This document shows positions 1 to 9,301 of a DNA stretch of 64,000 nt, one piece after another. Below the pieces are notes generated by a model. It was given only the letters and a program-made list of their open reading frames with translations. It did not search any database and was not told where the DNA came from. Both the position numbers and the translations under genes were made by a program. Origin of the DNA: an uncultured Lachnospiraceae bacterium (GTDB lineage Bacteria; Bacillota; Clostridia; Lachnospirales; Lachnospiraceae); contig CAKRJT010000001.1 in the NCBI GenBank assembly GCA_934351925.1, positions 124,001 to 188,000 on the forward strand, given 5' to 3'. Each line of letters starts with the position of its first letter. Position 1 is the stretch's first letter.

Positions 1-18
1 ATTAATCTTATTTTTCCC

Positions 19-1830
19 TTAGTTCAATGAAATATGCAATGTTCTTACCGCATTCTGAGCCTGCATGATACTTTGCAGCTCATTAGGGTCATTTATGTTT
101 CTCGATTTTATGTCGAGGCTGTTCTTCACAATCCTCATCACAATGTCGTCAAGCGCCTTGTTTTTATCCCGCAGTTCCATCTGTTCGGGCAGCTCCGTGT
201 TGAAAAGCCTTGCAACCTCCTTATGGCTCTCCTCCTCGGTAAAGCTCGATACAATCTTCGCCGGGTTTACCTCTCCTCTCTCAAGCTGGTCAAACAGTAA
301 GAGCGCCACCTTATAATACAGTTCCTCCGTAAAATCGTCGGGCTTGACATATTTTGAAACGGGTGCATACAACTGCGGCTCCTCTATCAGCCACGTCAGA
401 AGAAGCCTCTGTGCCTTCTTTATGCCGTCGTCCTTCTCCTTCTTAGGGATACGCCGCCCGGCAGTCTGTTGTCCGTCCATAGTCATATCATTGCCCGGCG
501 CCTGCTCCTGACTACGGCTTGTCCGTTTTCCGGATGCCAGCTCATGGGCAGCCCACTTTCCGACAAGCCTTGCAAGGCTGTCGACACCTATATGGTACGT
601 CGACGACACCGCAGCGACATAGTTGTTCCGCTCCACCTCGTCCGAAAAATCAACGAGTTTCTTCGCCGCCTCATTTAAAAATGCCGTCCTGCCGTCAGGA
701 TCCTGCAGGTCGTAGTCCCTCTCAAGCACCGAAAGCTCGAACATAAAGCTGTTCTGCGCGTTGTCTATTCTCTCCTGAAATGCCTCGGCACCAAGATTTT
801 TTATAAATTCATCAGGGTCCTTATACGGCTTCATGTTGATAACCTTGGTTCTGAGCCCTGCGCCTCTTAGCATGCCTACCGCCCTGATTGCCGCCTTCGT
901 TCCCGCGCCGTCGCTGTCGTAGCACACCAGCACATCGTTCGTATATCTTTTCATCAGCGAGGTGTGACCCGTCGTAAGAGCTGTTCCAAGTGATGCCACC
1001 GCCTGATCGAAGCCCGCCTGATGCATGGCAATCACGTCCATGTATCCCTCGCAGATTATCATATTCTTCTTTCTCGAGCTTCTCGCAAGATTAAGCCCGA
1101 ACAGATTCCTGCTCTTATCAAATATCTTCGTCTCCGGTGAGTTAAGATACTTTGGTTCACCCTCACCCATGACTCTTCCGCCAAATCCAATGACTTTGTT
1201 CGATAAATTCATTATCGGAAACATCGCCCTGTTAAAGAATCTGTCGCGCACTTCCCTCTCATTGTATATGAAAAGACCCGTCTCCCTCAGAAGCTCATCG
1301 CTGTACCCCCTGCTCTTCATATACCTATACAGCTCGTCCTTGTATGTTCCCGATGCTCCAAGCCCGAAATGCACTATCGTCTCATCGGACAGCATACGCT
1401 TATTTTTAAAATAATCATACGCCCTCTGTCCCCCCGGCGATTTGAGAAGCTTATAGTAGAACATCGCCGCCTCTTTATTTATCTCGTAAAGCTGCGTTTT
1501 AAAGTCCTGCTGTTTTCTCTCGTCGGGCGACATAGAGACCTCCGGAAGCTGTATCCCTGCTCTGTCCGCCAGCATCTTTACTGCCTCAAGAAATGTATAG
1601 TTCTCGTATTTCATTATGAATGAAAATACATTTCCTCCCTCACCGCATCCAAAACAGTAAAACATCTGCTTTGAGCCTGATACGGAAAAAGAAGGTGATT
1701 TTTCATTGTGAAATGGGCAGAGTCCAAAATATGAACTGCCTTTTCTGGTCAGTCTGACATACCCCGATATGACATCCACAATGTCACTTTGTCCCCTGAC
1801 CTCCTCAATAATATCCTCCGAATAAAGCAC
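19..1830 (-). CDS. dnaG: DNA primase DnaG
   Basis: Makes the RNA primers for DNA replication and works with the replicative helicase. The N-terminus carries a CHC2 zinc-binding domain (CPFHNEKSPSF, then FYCFGCGEGG). The central TOPRIM domain shows EGYMDVIAMHQAGF and CYDSDGAG, and a helicase-binding region fills the C-terminus. The reading frame is open to 1908, but homology begins at the VLYSEDIIEEVRGQ stretch. I therefore choose the GTG at 1830-1828, preceded by GAGGAAA. That places the start 10 nt after the dgt stop, so the two are probably co-transcribed. rpoD usually follows in Firmicutes and would lie just outside the window. About 603 residues, normal for the family. Confidence 0.95.
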   Translation of the reverse strand: MLYSEDIIEEVRGQSDIVDVISGYVRLTRKGSSYFGLCPFHNEKSPSFSVSGSKQMFYCFGCGEGGNVFSFIMKYENYTFLEAVKMLADRAGIQLPEVSMSPDERKQQDFKTQLYEINKEAAMFYYKLLKSPGGQRAYDYFKNKRMLSDETIVHFGLGASGTYKDELYRYMKSRGYSDELLRETGLFIYNEREVRDRFFNRAMFPIMNLSNKVIGFGGRVMGEGEPKYLNSPETKIFDKSRNLFGLNLARSSRKKNMIICEGYMDVIAMHQAGFDQAVASLGTALTTGHTSLMKRYTNDVLVCYDSDGAGTKAAIRAVGMLRGAGLRTKVINMKPYKDPDEFIKNLGAEAFQERIDNAQNSFMFELSVLERDYDLQDPDGRTAFLNEAAKKLVDFSDEVERNNYVAAVSSTYHIGVDSLARLVGKWAAHELASGKRTSRSQEQAPGNDMTMDGQQTAGRRIPKKEKDDGIKKAQRLLLTWLIEEPQLYAPVSKYVKPDDFTEELYYKVALLLFDQLERGEVNPAKIVSSFTEEESHKEVARLFNTELPEQMELRDKNKALDDIVMRIVKNSLDIKSRNINDPNELQSIMQAQNAVRTLHISLN

Positions 1831-1840
1831 TCTTTCCTCA

Positions 1841-2869
1841 CTACTCCTTATATGTCCATGACCGCGGCACAAATATCTCCTCGAACTTGTGCACCACATA
1901 CTGGTCACTCATGCCTGCAATATAATCACATACAACAATGTTCACCGGCTCATCCATGCCCCATATACGATTAAAGTAATTCTCCGGCAGTGCATCTATA
2001 TGCTCATTATAATACTCATAAAGCTCTCGCAGAAGCTTCTTCGCCTTAACCTCTTCACTCTTTGCCGTCGGGTTAGTGTATACACTCTCAAACATGAAAC
2101 TTCTCAGCCCTCTCATGGCTGAATATACCTCGTCCGACATTATAACATCCTTCTTTCCCCGGCTGTTATATATTATGTCATGAACCAAAGTGTCAAGTCT
2201 GTCCGACGTCGAAGCTCCAAGAATATCCGTAAACTCCTTCGGAATATCCGCCTCCGACATAATATGTGCCCTTATGGCATCATCTATATCGTGATTGATG
2301 TAAGCAATCTTGTCAGATAACCTGACAATTTTCCCCTCCAGCGTTGCCGGCATCCTGTCCGTGCCATGATTAACTATCCCGTCACGAACTTCTTTTGTCA
2401 GGTTGAGACCTCTTCCGTCCTTCTCAAGTTTCTCCACAACCCGCAGACTCTGTACATAGTGCTTAAAGCCCTCTGGAAACCCGTCCGAAACAAGCGCCTC
2501 ATTTAAAGCTGCCTCCCCGGCATGTCCATATGGCGTATGTCCAAGGTCATGTCCTAACGCGACAGCCTCCGTCAAGTCCTCATTAAGTCTCAGCGCCCTC
2601 GCAACGCTCCTTGCTATCTGTGCAACCTCAAGCGTGTGTGTAAGCCTCGTCCTGTAATGGTCACCCTCCGGCGCAAGAAAAACCTGAGTCTTATGCTTGA
2701 GCCTTCTAAACGATTTACAGTGGAGTATCCTGTCCCTGTCGCGCTGATACACTGTCCGCATATCACACTCAGGCTCAGGTACATCTCTTCCGGCACTGTT
2801 CTTTGAAAGAGCTGCATAAGGACTCAGGTACTCCATCTCAAAAGCTTCCTGCTGTTCCCTTATATTCAT
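1841..2869 (-). CDS. dgt: dGTP triphosphohydrolase-like HD protein
   Basis: Deoxyguanosinetriphosphate triphosphohydrolase-like protein of the HD superfamily, expected to cleave dNTPs to deoxynucleoside and triphosphate in the cytoplasm. The metal ligands are visible in RLTHTLEVAQIARS and in LGHDLGHTPYGHAGE, with a later D in INHDIDDAIRAH. About 342 residues, typical of the short Firmicutes form. The frame opens at 2899, but the ATG at 2869 has GAGAGGAAAAG directly upstream, so I prefer it. It sits just upstream of dnaG, a gene order common in Clostridia. The exact nucleotide specificity cannot be told from sequence. Confidence 0.92.
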   Translation of the reverse strand: MNIREQQEAFEMEYLSPYAALSKNSAGRDVPEPECDMRTVYQRDRDRILHCKSFRRLKHKTQVFLAPEGDHYRTRLTHTLEVAQIARSVARALRLNEDLTEAVALGHDLGHTPYGHAGEAALNEALVSDGFPEGFKHYVQSLRVVEKLEKDGRGLNLTKEVRDGIVNHGTDRMPATLEGKIVRLSDKIAYINHDIDDAIRAHIMSEADIPKEFTDILGASTSDRLDTLVHDIIYNSRGKKDVIMSDEVYSAMRGLRSFMFESVYTNPTAKSEEVKAKKLLRELYEYYNEHIDALPENYFNRIWGMDEPVNIVVCDYIAGMSDQYVVHKFEEIFVPRSWTYKE

Positions 2870-3025
2870 CTTTTCCTCTCTTTTTAATATGAAAGCCACC
2901 CTGTTGCCGCCTAAAGCTGTTTAACATTCAAAAACAGCCTCTATTTTTATATACTATGTCAATTCCTTCAATTCCTTTTTTATTTTTTGTCAAAAAATAA
3001 AAATATGATATATGAGTGCACGGCA

Positions 3026-3056
3026 AAACGGCAGGGTGCCCTATTCCCTGCCGTTT
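3026..3056 (-). terminator. Intrinsic terminator after the TIGR04086 gene
   Basis: An 11-bp stem (AAACGGCAGGG with CCCTGCCGTTT) closes a 9-nt loop. A short T-run lies on each side, so it could act in both directions. It is about 125 nt downstream of the minus-strand gene ending at 3182. Confidence 0.7.
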
Positions 3057-3181
3057 TTAGAAGAATTATGTATGTTATGTACGTGGTTAGCTATCACTAA
3101 CAATATGTATAATAAACTAACTTGCAGGATTTGTCAATATATTTATTTATTTTTTCAAACCAAAATTTTCACGCATAAAAT

Positions 3182-3535
3182 CTATCCGAGCACTCCGCCA
3201 ATGCAGCCTGCGGCAATACATATGACAGCACACCTTGCAAGTCTGCCCGCATCACCGTGAAGACCCATACCCGATATAATTGATATCAGCAGAATAACGG
3301 CAAAATACACCGCTCCGGCGCACAGACCCCACAGAAGTCTCTTCTCCTTTTTCAGCTTTCCCATCCCAAAGCCCGCTATAAATGCGCCCACAGCGTATAT
3401 CGCCACGGCAAAAAGCGACATCTGCGCGTCACTAAGCCCTAACTTGTATGAAATAAGCGCCCCCAAGAGAATGAGCACTATTGATACAGCCACGGCCGCG
3501 CCCGCAACCTTCAATACCTGTATGAATTTACCCAC
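3182..3535 (-). CDS. TIGR04086-family membrane protein
   Basis: Small integral membrane protein of 117 residues with four predicted membrane segments (about residues 9-29, 39-58, 66-88 and 98-117). Length, segment spacing and glycine content match the TIGR04086 family of Clostridia, whose function is unknown. The start is a GTG at 3535-3533 with GGAGG eight bases upstream. The bases between the Shine-Dalgarno and the start codon are seven Ts, and the Shine-Dalgarno lies in the 3' arm of a hairpin, an unusual combination described separately. Its link to the neighbouring malQ is unclear. Confidence 0.8.
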   Translation of the reverse strand: MGKFIQVLKVAGAAVAVSIVLILLGALISYKLGLSDAQMSLFAVAIYAVGAFIAGFGMGKLKKEKRLLWGLCAGAVYFAVILLISIISGMGLHGDAGRLARCAVICIAAGCIGGVLG

Positions 3536-3543
3536 AAAAAAAC

Positions 3544-3576
3544 CTCCACATACCTTACTACTAAAAGTATATGGAG
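3544..3576 (-). terminator. Terminator-like hairpin over the ribosome binding site of the 3535 gene
   Basis: On the minus strand a 10-bp stem (CTCCATATAC with GTATGTGGAG, one G-T wobble) is followed by GTTTTTTTG. It lies 65 nt downstream of the malQ stop and has the form of a rho-independent terminator. The 3' arm contains the GGAGG Shine-Dalgarno of the next gene, so it could also block translation. Confidence 0.6.
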
Positions 3577-3640
3577 ATTTTTCTCATGTGATAACCACAA
3601 TCTTTTTTTTGACATCGCCTGTCACTATATTATGTCGATA

Positions 3641-5116
3641 TTATCTCTTTTTTCTCTGTGAAGGGCGCTTAACCGGATGTTTTACGAGCTCCGCAAAGGC
3701 TTCCGTTCTCGCCGCAAAGTCATCAAGGCTCTTCGCCTTCCACTCCCAGTTAGGTGAGCCGAGCGTTCCCGGAAGATTGAGCCTTGTCTTAGCGCCAAGG
3801 TCACACACATCCTGATAAGGAAGAATTGCCATATAACAGTCCTGGGACAGTGTAAATGAAACCATCCTCCACGAAACAGCAGCATCCGGTATTCCTGCCT
3901 TGTCAAGGAATCTCCTCGTCTGATTCTTCTCTTTTCTTGAGAGAGACTTATACCACCCGTTTACCGTGTCATTGTCATGTGTTCCTGTGTACAGCACAAG
4001 ATTGTGTGTATCCGTATACTCGCCATCGGCAACATCATTCTCCGTGAAGCAGAACTGCACAATTCTCATTCCCTTGAATTCGTAATGGTCGCGAAGCTCC
4101 AATACCTCAGGTCTTAAATCACCAAGATCCTCAACTATAATGTTGATATCAGGCATCACCTTGAATACCGTATCAAAAAGCTTATAGCCCGGTGCATAGT
4201 TCCACTCACCGTCAACAGCCGTCTCGCACGCTGCAGGAATCTTCCAATAGCTGTCAAATGCCCTGAAATGGTCTATCCTGATGATATCGAACAGCTTGCT
4301 GCTGTAATCCAGCCTGTTAAGCCAGAATTTAAAGCCGTCCTTCTCCATGTAATCCCAGTCATAGATAGGATTCCCCCATCTCTGGCCGGTTGCACTGAAA
4401 TAATCAGGCGGTACTCCCGCGATGAATGTCGGCTTACCGTCAGCCCCGAGTAAGAAGTTTTCCTGACCCGACCATACGTCGAGCGAGTCTATTCCAACAT
4501 AGATTGGAATGTCTCCCATGACCTTTATGCCGTTTTTGTTGGCATATTTCTTCAATTCCATCCACTGCTTATAAAACTCATACTGTACGAACATTTCGTA
4601 CTCTATATCCTCCTTAAGCGGTGTGAGGTCATACTTATGATCCTTTATCCAGTTCTGCTGCTCCACCGGCCACTCATTCCAGGCAACAAGATTGTTCTGC
4701 TTCTTGAGTGTGAGGAACACGGCATAATTATATACCCAGTCCATCTTGATGAACTTCTTATATCCCGCATCAGGCTTAAAATTCTTAAATGCCATTTTAA
4801 GGTACTTACCCTTGAACTCCCTCACTGCCTGATAATCAATGCGTGTGGCATTGCTGTGAAAATCAGGAACTCTCTTTAAAAGTCCCTCCTCACACAGCTT
4901 ATCAAGATTAATATAGAGCTCATCACCCGCACAGGATGAATATGGCTGATACGGTGAATTCCCGTATCCCAATGGATTGAGCGGAAGCATCTGCCAAATA
5001 GCTGCCTTCGCCTCCTTCAGCAAATCCACAAAATGATAACTTTCTTTTCCAAAATCACCTATACCATGCCGCCCCGGAAGTGAAGCGACCGGCATAAGCA
5101 TGCCAACCTTTCTCAT
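3641..5116 (-). CDS. malQ: 4-alpha-glucanotransferase (GH77, amylomaltase)
   Basis: Transfers alpha-1,4-glucan segments between maltodextrins and releases glucose, in the cytoplasm. GH77 landmarks are present: SLPGRHGIGDFG at the N-terminus, the nucleophile region RIDHFRAFDSYW, the acid/base region VEDLGDL, and the transition-state residue in TGTHDNDTVNG. Length 491 residues, normal for the family. The ATG at 5116 follows AGGAGG. It starts 17 nt after the amylase gene stop, so it is probably co-transcribed with it. It would process maltodextrins imported by the MalEFG transporter encoded just upstream. Confidence 0.96.
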   Translation of the reverse strand: MRKVGMLMPVASLPGRHGIGDFGKESYHFVDLLKEAKAAIWQMLPLNPLGYGNSPYQPYSSCAGDELYINLDKLCEEGLLKRVPDFHSNATRIDYQAVREFKGKYLKMAFKNFKPDAGYKKFIKMDWVYNYAVFLTLKKQNNLVAWNEWPVEQQNWIKDHKYDLTPLKEDIEYEMFVQYEFYKQWMELKKYANKNGIKVMGDIPIYVGIDSLDVWSGQENFLLGADGKPTFIAGVPPDYFSATGQRWGNPIYDWDYMEKDGFKFWLNRLDYSSKLFDIIRIDHFRAFDSYWKIPAACETAVDGEWNYAPGYKLFDTVFKVMPDINIIVEDLGDLRPEVLELRDHYEFKGMRIVQFCFTENDVADGEYTDTHNLVLYTGTHDNDTVNGWYKSLSRKEKNQTRRFLDKAGIPDAAVSWRMVSFTLSQDCYMAILPYQDVCDLGAKTRLNLPGTLGSPNWEWKAKSLDDFAARTEAFAELVKHPVKRPSQRKKR

Positions 5117-5133
5117 AGTCTGCCTCCTTGTGT

Positions 5134-6759
5134 TTATCTCTGTTTAAGAATACATATCGATTGTGCCGGCATTGTGAGAATGCCATTTTTTAACATAATC
5201 TCCTCATTGTTAAGAGTAAGATAGCCGCGAATCTGCATATCTGAGATTTCAGTTCCGCTGATGTCCACCGTAATCACCTCATCAGATGTATTGTATACGA
5301 TTCCTATTGTGCTTCCATTGTAGCTCTTGGTTATCGCAGCCTGATGTCCCTGGCACAGACTGTCAATCAGTGCAATCTCACCTCTTGCAATCTCAGGATT
5401 CTCATTTCTCAGCCTCAGTGCCCTCTTATAATAATTTAAAATGGAATTTTTATCCTTTAGCTGCTTATCAACCGCATCAAATGCTGAGTTAATGTCCTTA
5501 TCAGCATCCGAAGGTCCCTTTGTCATTCCGGCTGCTGTTGAATCGGATGACCATAGCATCGCAGTCCTCTTATTCTCATCCTTAGAGCCCTTGCTCGCCA
5601 TTCCAATTTCCTCGCCATAATACACAAACGTGCTTCCGTTCATCATCATGAGAAGTCCTCCTGCCATCTTGATATCATTCTCATCATTCATAAGAACATT
5701 CGAAACTCTTCCCATATCATGGTTAGTGAGAAATGGTGCATCAATATAATCAGGATTAATCTGTGAAAATTCGTTCTGGTATCTCACCATTGAGCCGACT
5801 AATGCCGCCGCCTTGAGTGCTCCTCTGGCAGTCTTTATAAGCTTTCCCTCATTATTTCCCGCATCGAAATTGAACATGCTCGGTGTCATGCTCGCATAAT
5901 AGTCCCTTACGGTGCTGAAACCTGCCCATACCTCGGACACCATATAGAAATCAGGATTCTTTTCACGGCAGTGTTCATACAGTCCGTTCAGAACCTGCTC
6001 ATTGAACTCCGGCTGATTCTCTTCAAAGTGCATTGCTGCGTCCATTCTGAAACCGTCCACTCCCATATCCAGCCAGAAATCGGCAGTATTGTACAGCTCC
6101 TCTATCAGAGGCTCACACGCCAGGTTCAGATCCGGCATCTCCGACCAGAATGAGCCCTCATAGAACCAGTCCGTGCCGCTCACCCTGTAATAGGTATCAT
6201 TGACCTTCTCCCTGGAGAAGTGATAGTACTCCACATAAGGACATTCTGCCACCTCCGGCTCCTTATCCTTGTCAAGCGTTCTAAGATATGAGCATGCATC
6301 AATAAACCATTTATGGCTTGAGGAGGTGTGGTTAATTACCATATCGATAACTACATTTATGCCTCTCTTATGAGCCTCATCGACAAGATTTTTAAAATCG
6401 TCAATCGTTCCATATTTAGGGTCAATCTCACAGTAGTTCTTCACATCATACTTGTGGTATGTGTCCGACGGCATTATCGGCATAAGCCATATGCCATTAA
6501 AGCCCATATCCTGTATGTAGTCAAGCTTCTGTGTGACACCGTTCAAATCGCCTGTTCCATCACCGTCCGAATCATAGAACGAATAGACGAAAATCTCGTA
6601 ATAGTTCCTATAGTTATCGTCAATGATATTCAGCTTCTGTTCATACTTATATCCCTTGCCACTGCAGCCCGCAAGAGCCGTCACACACAGGACAGCTATC
6701 AGCACAAGACACAGAAGCCTTCGAAGCACGCAATGCCTAAATATACTATTCTTCTTCAT
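5134..6759 (-). CDS. Alpha-amylase family lipoprotein (GH13)
   Basis: Predicted surface-anchored alpha-glucan hydrolase. A basic, hydrophobic signal peptide ends in a lipobox (VTALAGC), so the mature protein should be lipidated at Cys. GH13 regions appear in order: DMVINHTSS (region I), GVDGFRMDAAMHF with the nucleophile Asp (region II), MVSEVWAG with the acid/base Glu (region III), and FLTNHDMGR with the transition-state Asp (region IV). An early DSDGDGTGDLNG loop looks like a calcium site. About 541 residues. The frame could open with a TTG at 6777, but the ATG at 6759 has GGAG upstream and is preferred. It probably feeds maltodextrins to the adjacent transporter. Confidence 0.93.
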   Translation of the reverse strand: MKKNSIFRHCVLRRLLCLVLIAVLCVTALAGCSGKGYKYEQKLNIIDDNYRNYYEIFVYSFYDSDGDGTGDLNGVTQKLDYIQDMGFNGIWLMPIMPSDTYHKYDVKNYCEIDPKYGTIDDFKNLVDEAHKRGINVVIDMVINHTSSSHKWFIDACSYLRTLDKDKEPEVAECPYVEYYHFSREKVNDTYYRVSGTDWFYEGSFWSEMPDLNLACEPLIEELYNTADFWLDMGVDGFRMDAAMHFEENQPEFNEQVLNGLYEHCREKNPDFYMVSEVWAGFSTVRDYYASMTPSMFNFDAGNNEGKLIKTARGALKAAALVGSMVRYQNEFSQINPDYIDAPFLTNHDMGRVSNVLMNDENDIKMAGGLLMMMNGSTFVYYGEEIGMASKGSKDENKRTAMLWSSDSTAAGMTKGPSDADKDINSAFDAVDKQLKDKNSILNYYKRALRLRNENPEIARGEIALIDSLCQGHQAAITKSYNGSTIGIVYNTSDEVITVDISGTEISDMQIRGYLTLNNEEIMLKNGILTMPAQSICILKQR

Positions 6760-6812
6760 ATCAATCTTTTTCTCCAAAATATATCAGATTTTCTGCTTCG
6801 GACAAAAAAACC

Positions 6813-6849
6813 GCGGCACTAAGCTTAAAATCATATATCTTAGTGCCGC
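6813..6849 (-). terminator. Terminator after malG
   Basis: A perfect 11-bp stem (GCGGCACTAAG with CTTAGTGCCGC) is followed on the minus strand by GG and seven Ts. It directly follows the malG stop, so the amylase and malQ are either reached by read-through or use a promoter in the short gap that I could not place. Confidence 0.88.
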
Positions 6850-6857
6850 AGCCAAAT

Positions 6858-7727
6858 TTAACCCTTTACAGCTCCTCCGGTTACACCTTCTACATAATAC
6901 TTCTGTAAGCACAGGAACAATACCGTTACAGGAATCGCTACAAGCACACCGCCTGCACAGAATCTTGTGAAATATCCCTGGAAATCATTTGTCCATACCC
7001 AGCGCTGCATGGCAACCGCAACATTGTAGCCGTTGTCATTACCGAATGCAACATAGGAAGCAAATACATAATCACACCATGGAGCCATGAATGCTGTGAG
7101 TGCTGTGTAGATAATCATCGGCTTGGAAAGCGGAATAATCATCTTCATAAATATCTGTGCTCTTGTCGCACCGTCAATTCTTGCCGCCTCGTCGAGAGAC
7201 TTAGGAATCGTATCAAAGTAACCCTTACATACATAGTAGCCCATTCCGGAGCTTGCAACCGAGATAAGGATGAGTCCCGGAACCGCACCTGCCTGTGTAA
7301 GACCGAACTGCTTTAACAGGAAGTAGAGACATATCATGGTGAGGAAGCCCGGGAACATTCCAAGGATTAACCAGAATCTCATGAGTAATTCTCTGCCCTT
7401 AAAACGCATTCTTGAGAGCGCATAGCTCACACAGAGAACGAATGCAGTCTGACCTATTGATACAAAAAAAGCGATTATAAGTGTATTTCCATACCACTTT
7501 AAAAATTTAGTCTCACCGCTGAACAAAAACTTATAGGAGTCAAGTGAGAACTTCTTAGGAAGAAGGTAATCAACCATTCCGCCAAGCTCCGTAATGTATG
7601 AACGGAAGCTCTGGAGCACCAGACATACAAACGGGAACAGCCATATTATACTTATAATAACCAATACTACATAAGCAATTGCATTGCTTACTTTCTTGCG
7701 CGTACGCATATTATGTTGTTTAGCCAT
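6858..7727 (-). CDS. malG: Maltodextrin ABC transporter permease MalG
   Basis: Inner-membrane permease of a carbohydrate ABC importer (CUT1 type). It has six membrane segments and the EAA loop SLDEAARIDGATRAQIF, which contacts the ATPase. Length 289 residues. The ATG overlaps the malF stop as TAATG, with GAGGAGGG upstream, so translation is coupled. Substrate assignment to maltodextrin rests on the flanking malE, amylase, malQ and LacI-type regulator. No ATPase is encoded in this locus. Confidence 0.93.
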   Translation of the reverse strand: MAKQHNMRTRKKVSNAIAYVVLVIISIIWLFPFVCLVLQSFRSYITELGGMVDYLLPKKFSLDSYKFLFSGETKFLKWYGNTLIIAFFVSIGQTAFVLCVSYALSRMRFKGRELLMRFWLILGMFPGFLTMICLYFLLKQFGLTQAGAVPGLILISVASSGMGYYVCKGYFDTIPKSLDEAARIDGATRAQIFMKMIIPLSKPMIIYTALTAFMAPWCDYVFASYVAFGNDNGYNVAVAMQRWVWTNDFQGYFTRFCAGGVLVAIPVTVLFLCLQKYYVEGVTGGAVKG

Positions 7728-9106
7728 TATTGGAATCCCTCCTCGTCCTTAACTGATGGAAGCATATTATATACCACCAATGATACAACAGCAGTTACCA
7801 CGAATACCATGATACCGATAACAGCCGCCATCTTGTAGTTAGTATCTTCAACAGTCATCTTATAGAGCCATGTTACAAGCAGATCGGTGTAACCTGCACC
7901 ACCCGAAAGTGAAAGTGACTGCGGCTTTCCCTGATTGAGCAGGAAAATAATGTTGAAGTTATTTAAGTTGCCCGTAAACGATGTGAGCAGGTAAGGTCCT
8001 GTCACGAAAAGCATATATGGAAGTGTAATCTTCCTGAAGGTCTGGAACGCATTCGCACCGTCAATCTTGGCGCTCTCGTAAAGCTCCTCCGGTATATTCA
8101 TAAGAAGTCCGGTCATGATGAGCATTACATAAGGAATACCCACCCAGAGGTTAACCAGAAGAATTGTAATCTTGGCGAGAGTAGGATTCGTCCAGAACGG
8201 AATAGGCTGGCTTATCCACCCCCACTTCATGAGATACATATTCACAAGTCCGTCATTTGCGAACATCTTTCCCACATAGAGAAGGGAGATGAACTGCGGA
8301 ATGGCAATCGTCATAACAAGGATTGTTCTCCACAGCTTCTTGAACTTAATGCCCTTCTTGTTGATGAGGATGGCAACCGCCATGCCGAGAAAATAGTTCA
8401 AAAAGGTTGCAAAGAATGCCCATATAAGTGTCCATGAAAGAACCGTTCCGAAGGTCTTACCAAAGCCGCCGGTTCCGATAGAGAACAGGTTCTTAAAGTT
8501 CGTAAGTCCAACCCATGTAAACAGATTAGTCGGTGACTGATGTGTAGCATCGTAGTTAGTGAATGCTATACAAATCATAAATACAATAGGAAGAAGCACA
8601 AACAAGAATACGCCAATCACCGGCAGAGCGAGGAGTGTCTTGTCAAAATGCTCATCAAACAGTACCGCAATATCGTCCTTGTTCGAAGGAAGGATAAGCT
8701 TATTCTGGTTATTCTTATTATCCCTTATGTTGAGCCTCCACACGAAGATGAATGCAAAGATAACAAATATACTCAGAATACTATATAACAGGATAAGGAA
8801 GCTGTTATCTCCGTATGTATACACATAGTTAGCATCGTATCCTCCGACCTTTGTTCCAAGCGTTCCTATGTCCTTAAGATATCCTGCCCCGAAGAACACC
8901 ATATACAGGATAAAAAGAACCTCTGAACCCAAAAATGCTATTCCTCTTACCCACTGCTTTCTGGTAAGTTGACCAAAGCCCATAATCAAAAAGGAAACTC
9001 TGGTTTTCCAGTCGCCCTTCGCAAAGGTGGTTCCAATATCCTTTATATCTGCTCCAACCGCCTTAAATGCTCCGGAGACCTTTCCTTTCTTTTTTTGATC
9101 AGCCAT
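7727..9106 (-). CDS. malF: Maltodextrin ABC transporter permease MalF
   Basis: Partner permease of MalG. It is 459 residues long because of an extended N-terminus with two extra membrane segments (about residues 58-75 and 103-124) before the permease core, a layout common in Firmicutes MalF. The EAA motif reads EELYESAKIDGANAFQTF near residues 342-359. The ATG has GGAGGTAATTGCAGAC upstream. It lies 195 nt after malE, with a hairpin in the gap. Confidence 0.93.
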   Translation of the reverse strand: MADQKKKGKVSGAFKAVGADIKDIGTTFAKGDWKTRVSFLIMGFGQLTRKQWVRGIAFLGSEVLFILYMVFFGAGYLKDIGTLGTKVGGYDANYVYTYGDNSFLILLYSILSIFVIFAFIFVWRLNIRDNKNNQNKLILPSNKDDIAVLFDEHFDKTLLALPVIGVFLFVLLPIVFMICIAFTNYDATHQSPTNLFTWVGLTNFKNLFSIGTGGFGKTFGTVLSWTLIWAFFATFLNYFLGMAVAILINKKGIKFKKLWRTILVMTIAIPQFISLLYVGKMFANDGLVNMYLMKWGWISQPIPFWTNPTLAKITILLVNLWVGIPYVMLIMTGLLMNIPEELYESAKIDGANAFQTFRKITLPYMLFVTGPYLLTSFTGNLNNFNIIFLLNQGKPQSLSLSGGAGYTDLLVTWLYKMTVEDTNYKMAAVIGIMVFVVTAVVSLVVYNMLPSVKDEEGFQ

Positions 9107-9253
9107 GTCTGCAATTACCTCCTCAATTCTGGTTTATTACTGCGGTCATTCACGCAGAGCGGACGGCACTCATGTGCCTGTCATAAAGCACTGTTATAAT
9201 CATCCCATCCGTGCTGCCTCCTCTGCACAAATGACCTCTCCTATTAAAAGTGC

Positions 9254-9273
9254 GGGGGGAACTAATTCCCCCC
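9254..9273 (-). promoter_or_regulatory. GC-rich hairpin between malE and malF
   Basis: An 8-bp stem (GGGGGGAA with TTCCCCCC) has a 4-nt loop, 29 nt past the malE stop, and the minus strand then reads GCACTTTTAATAG. In other maltose operons such hairpins partly terminate transcription or protect the malE mRNA, giving more binding protein than permease. That role is inferred here. Confidence 0.6.
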
Positions 9274-9301
9274 GGCATCAGATTAAATTCATTTGAATTA
9301 C

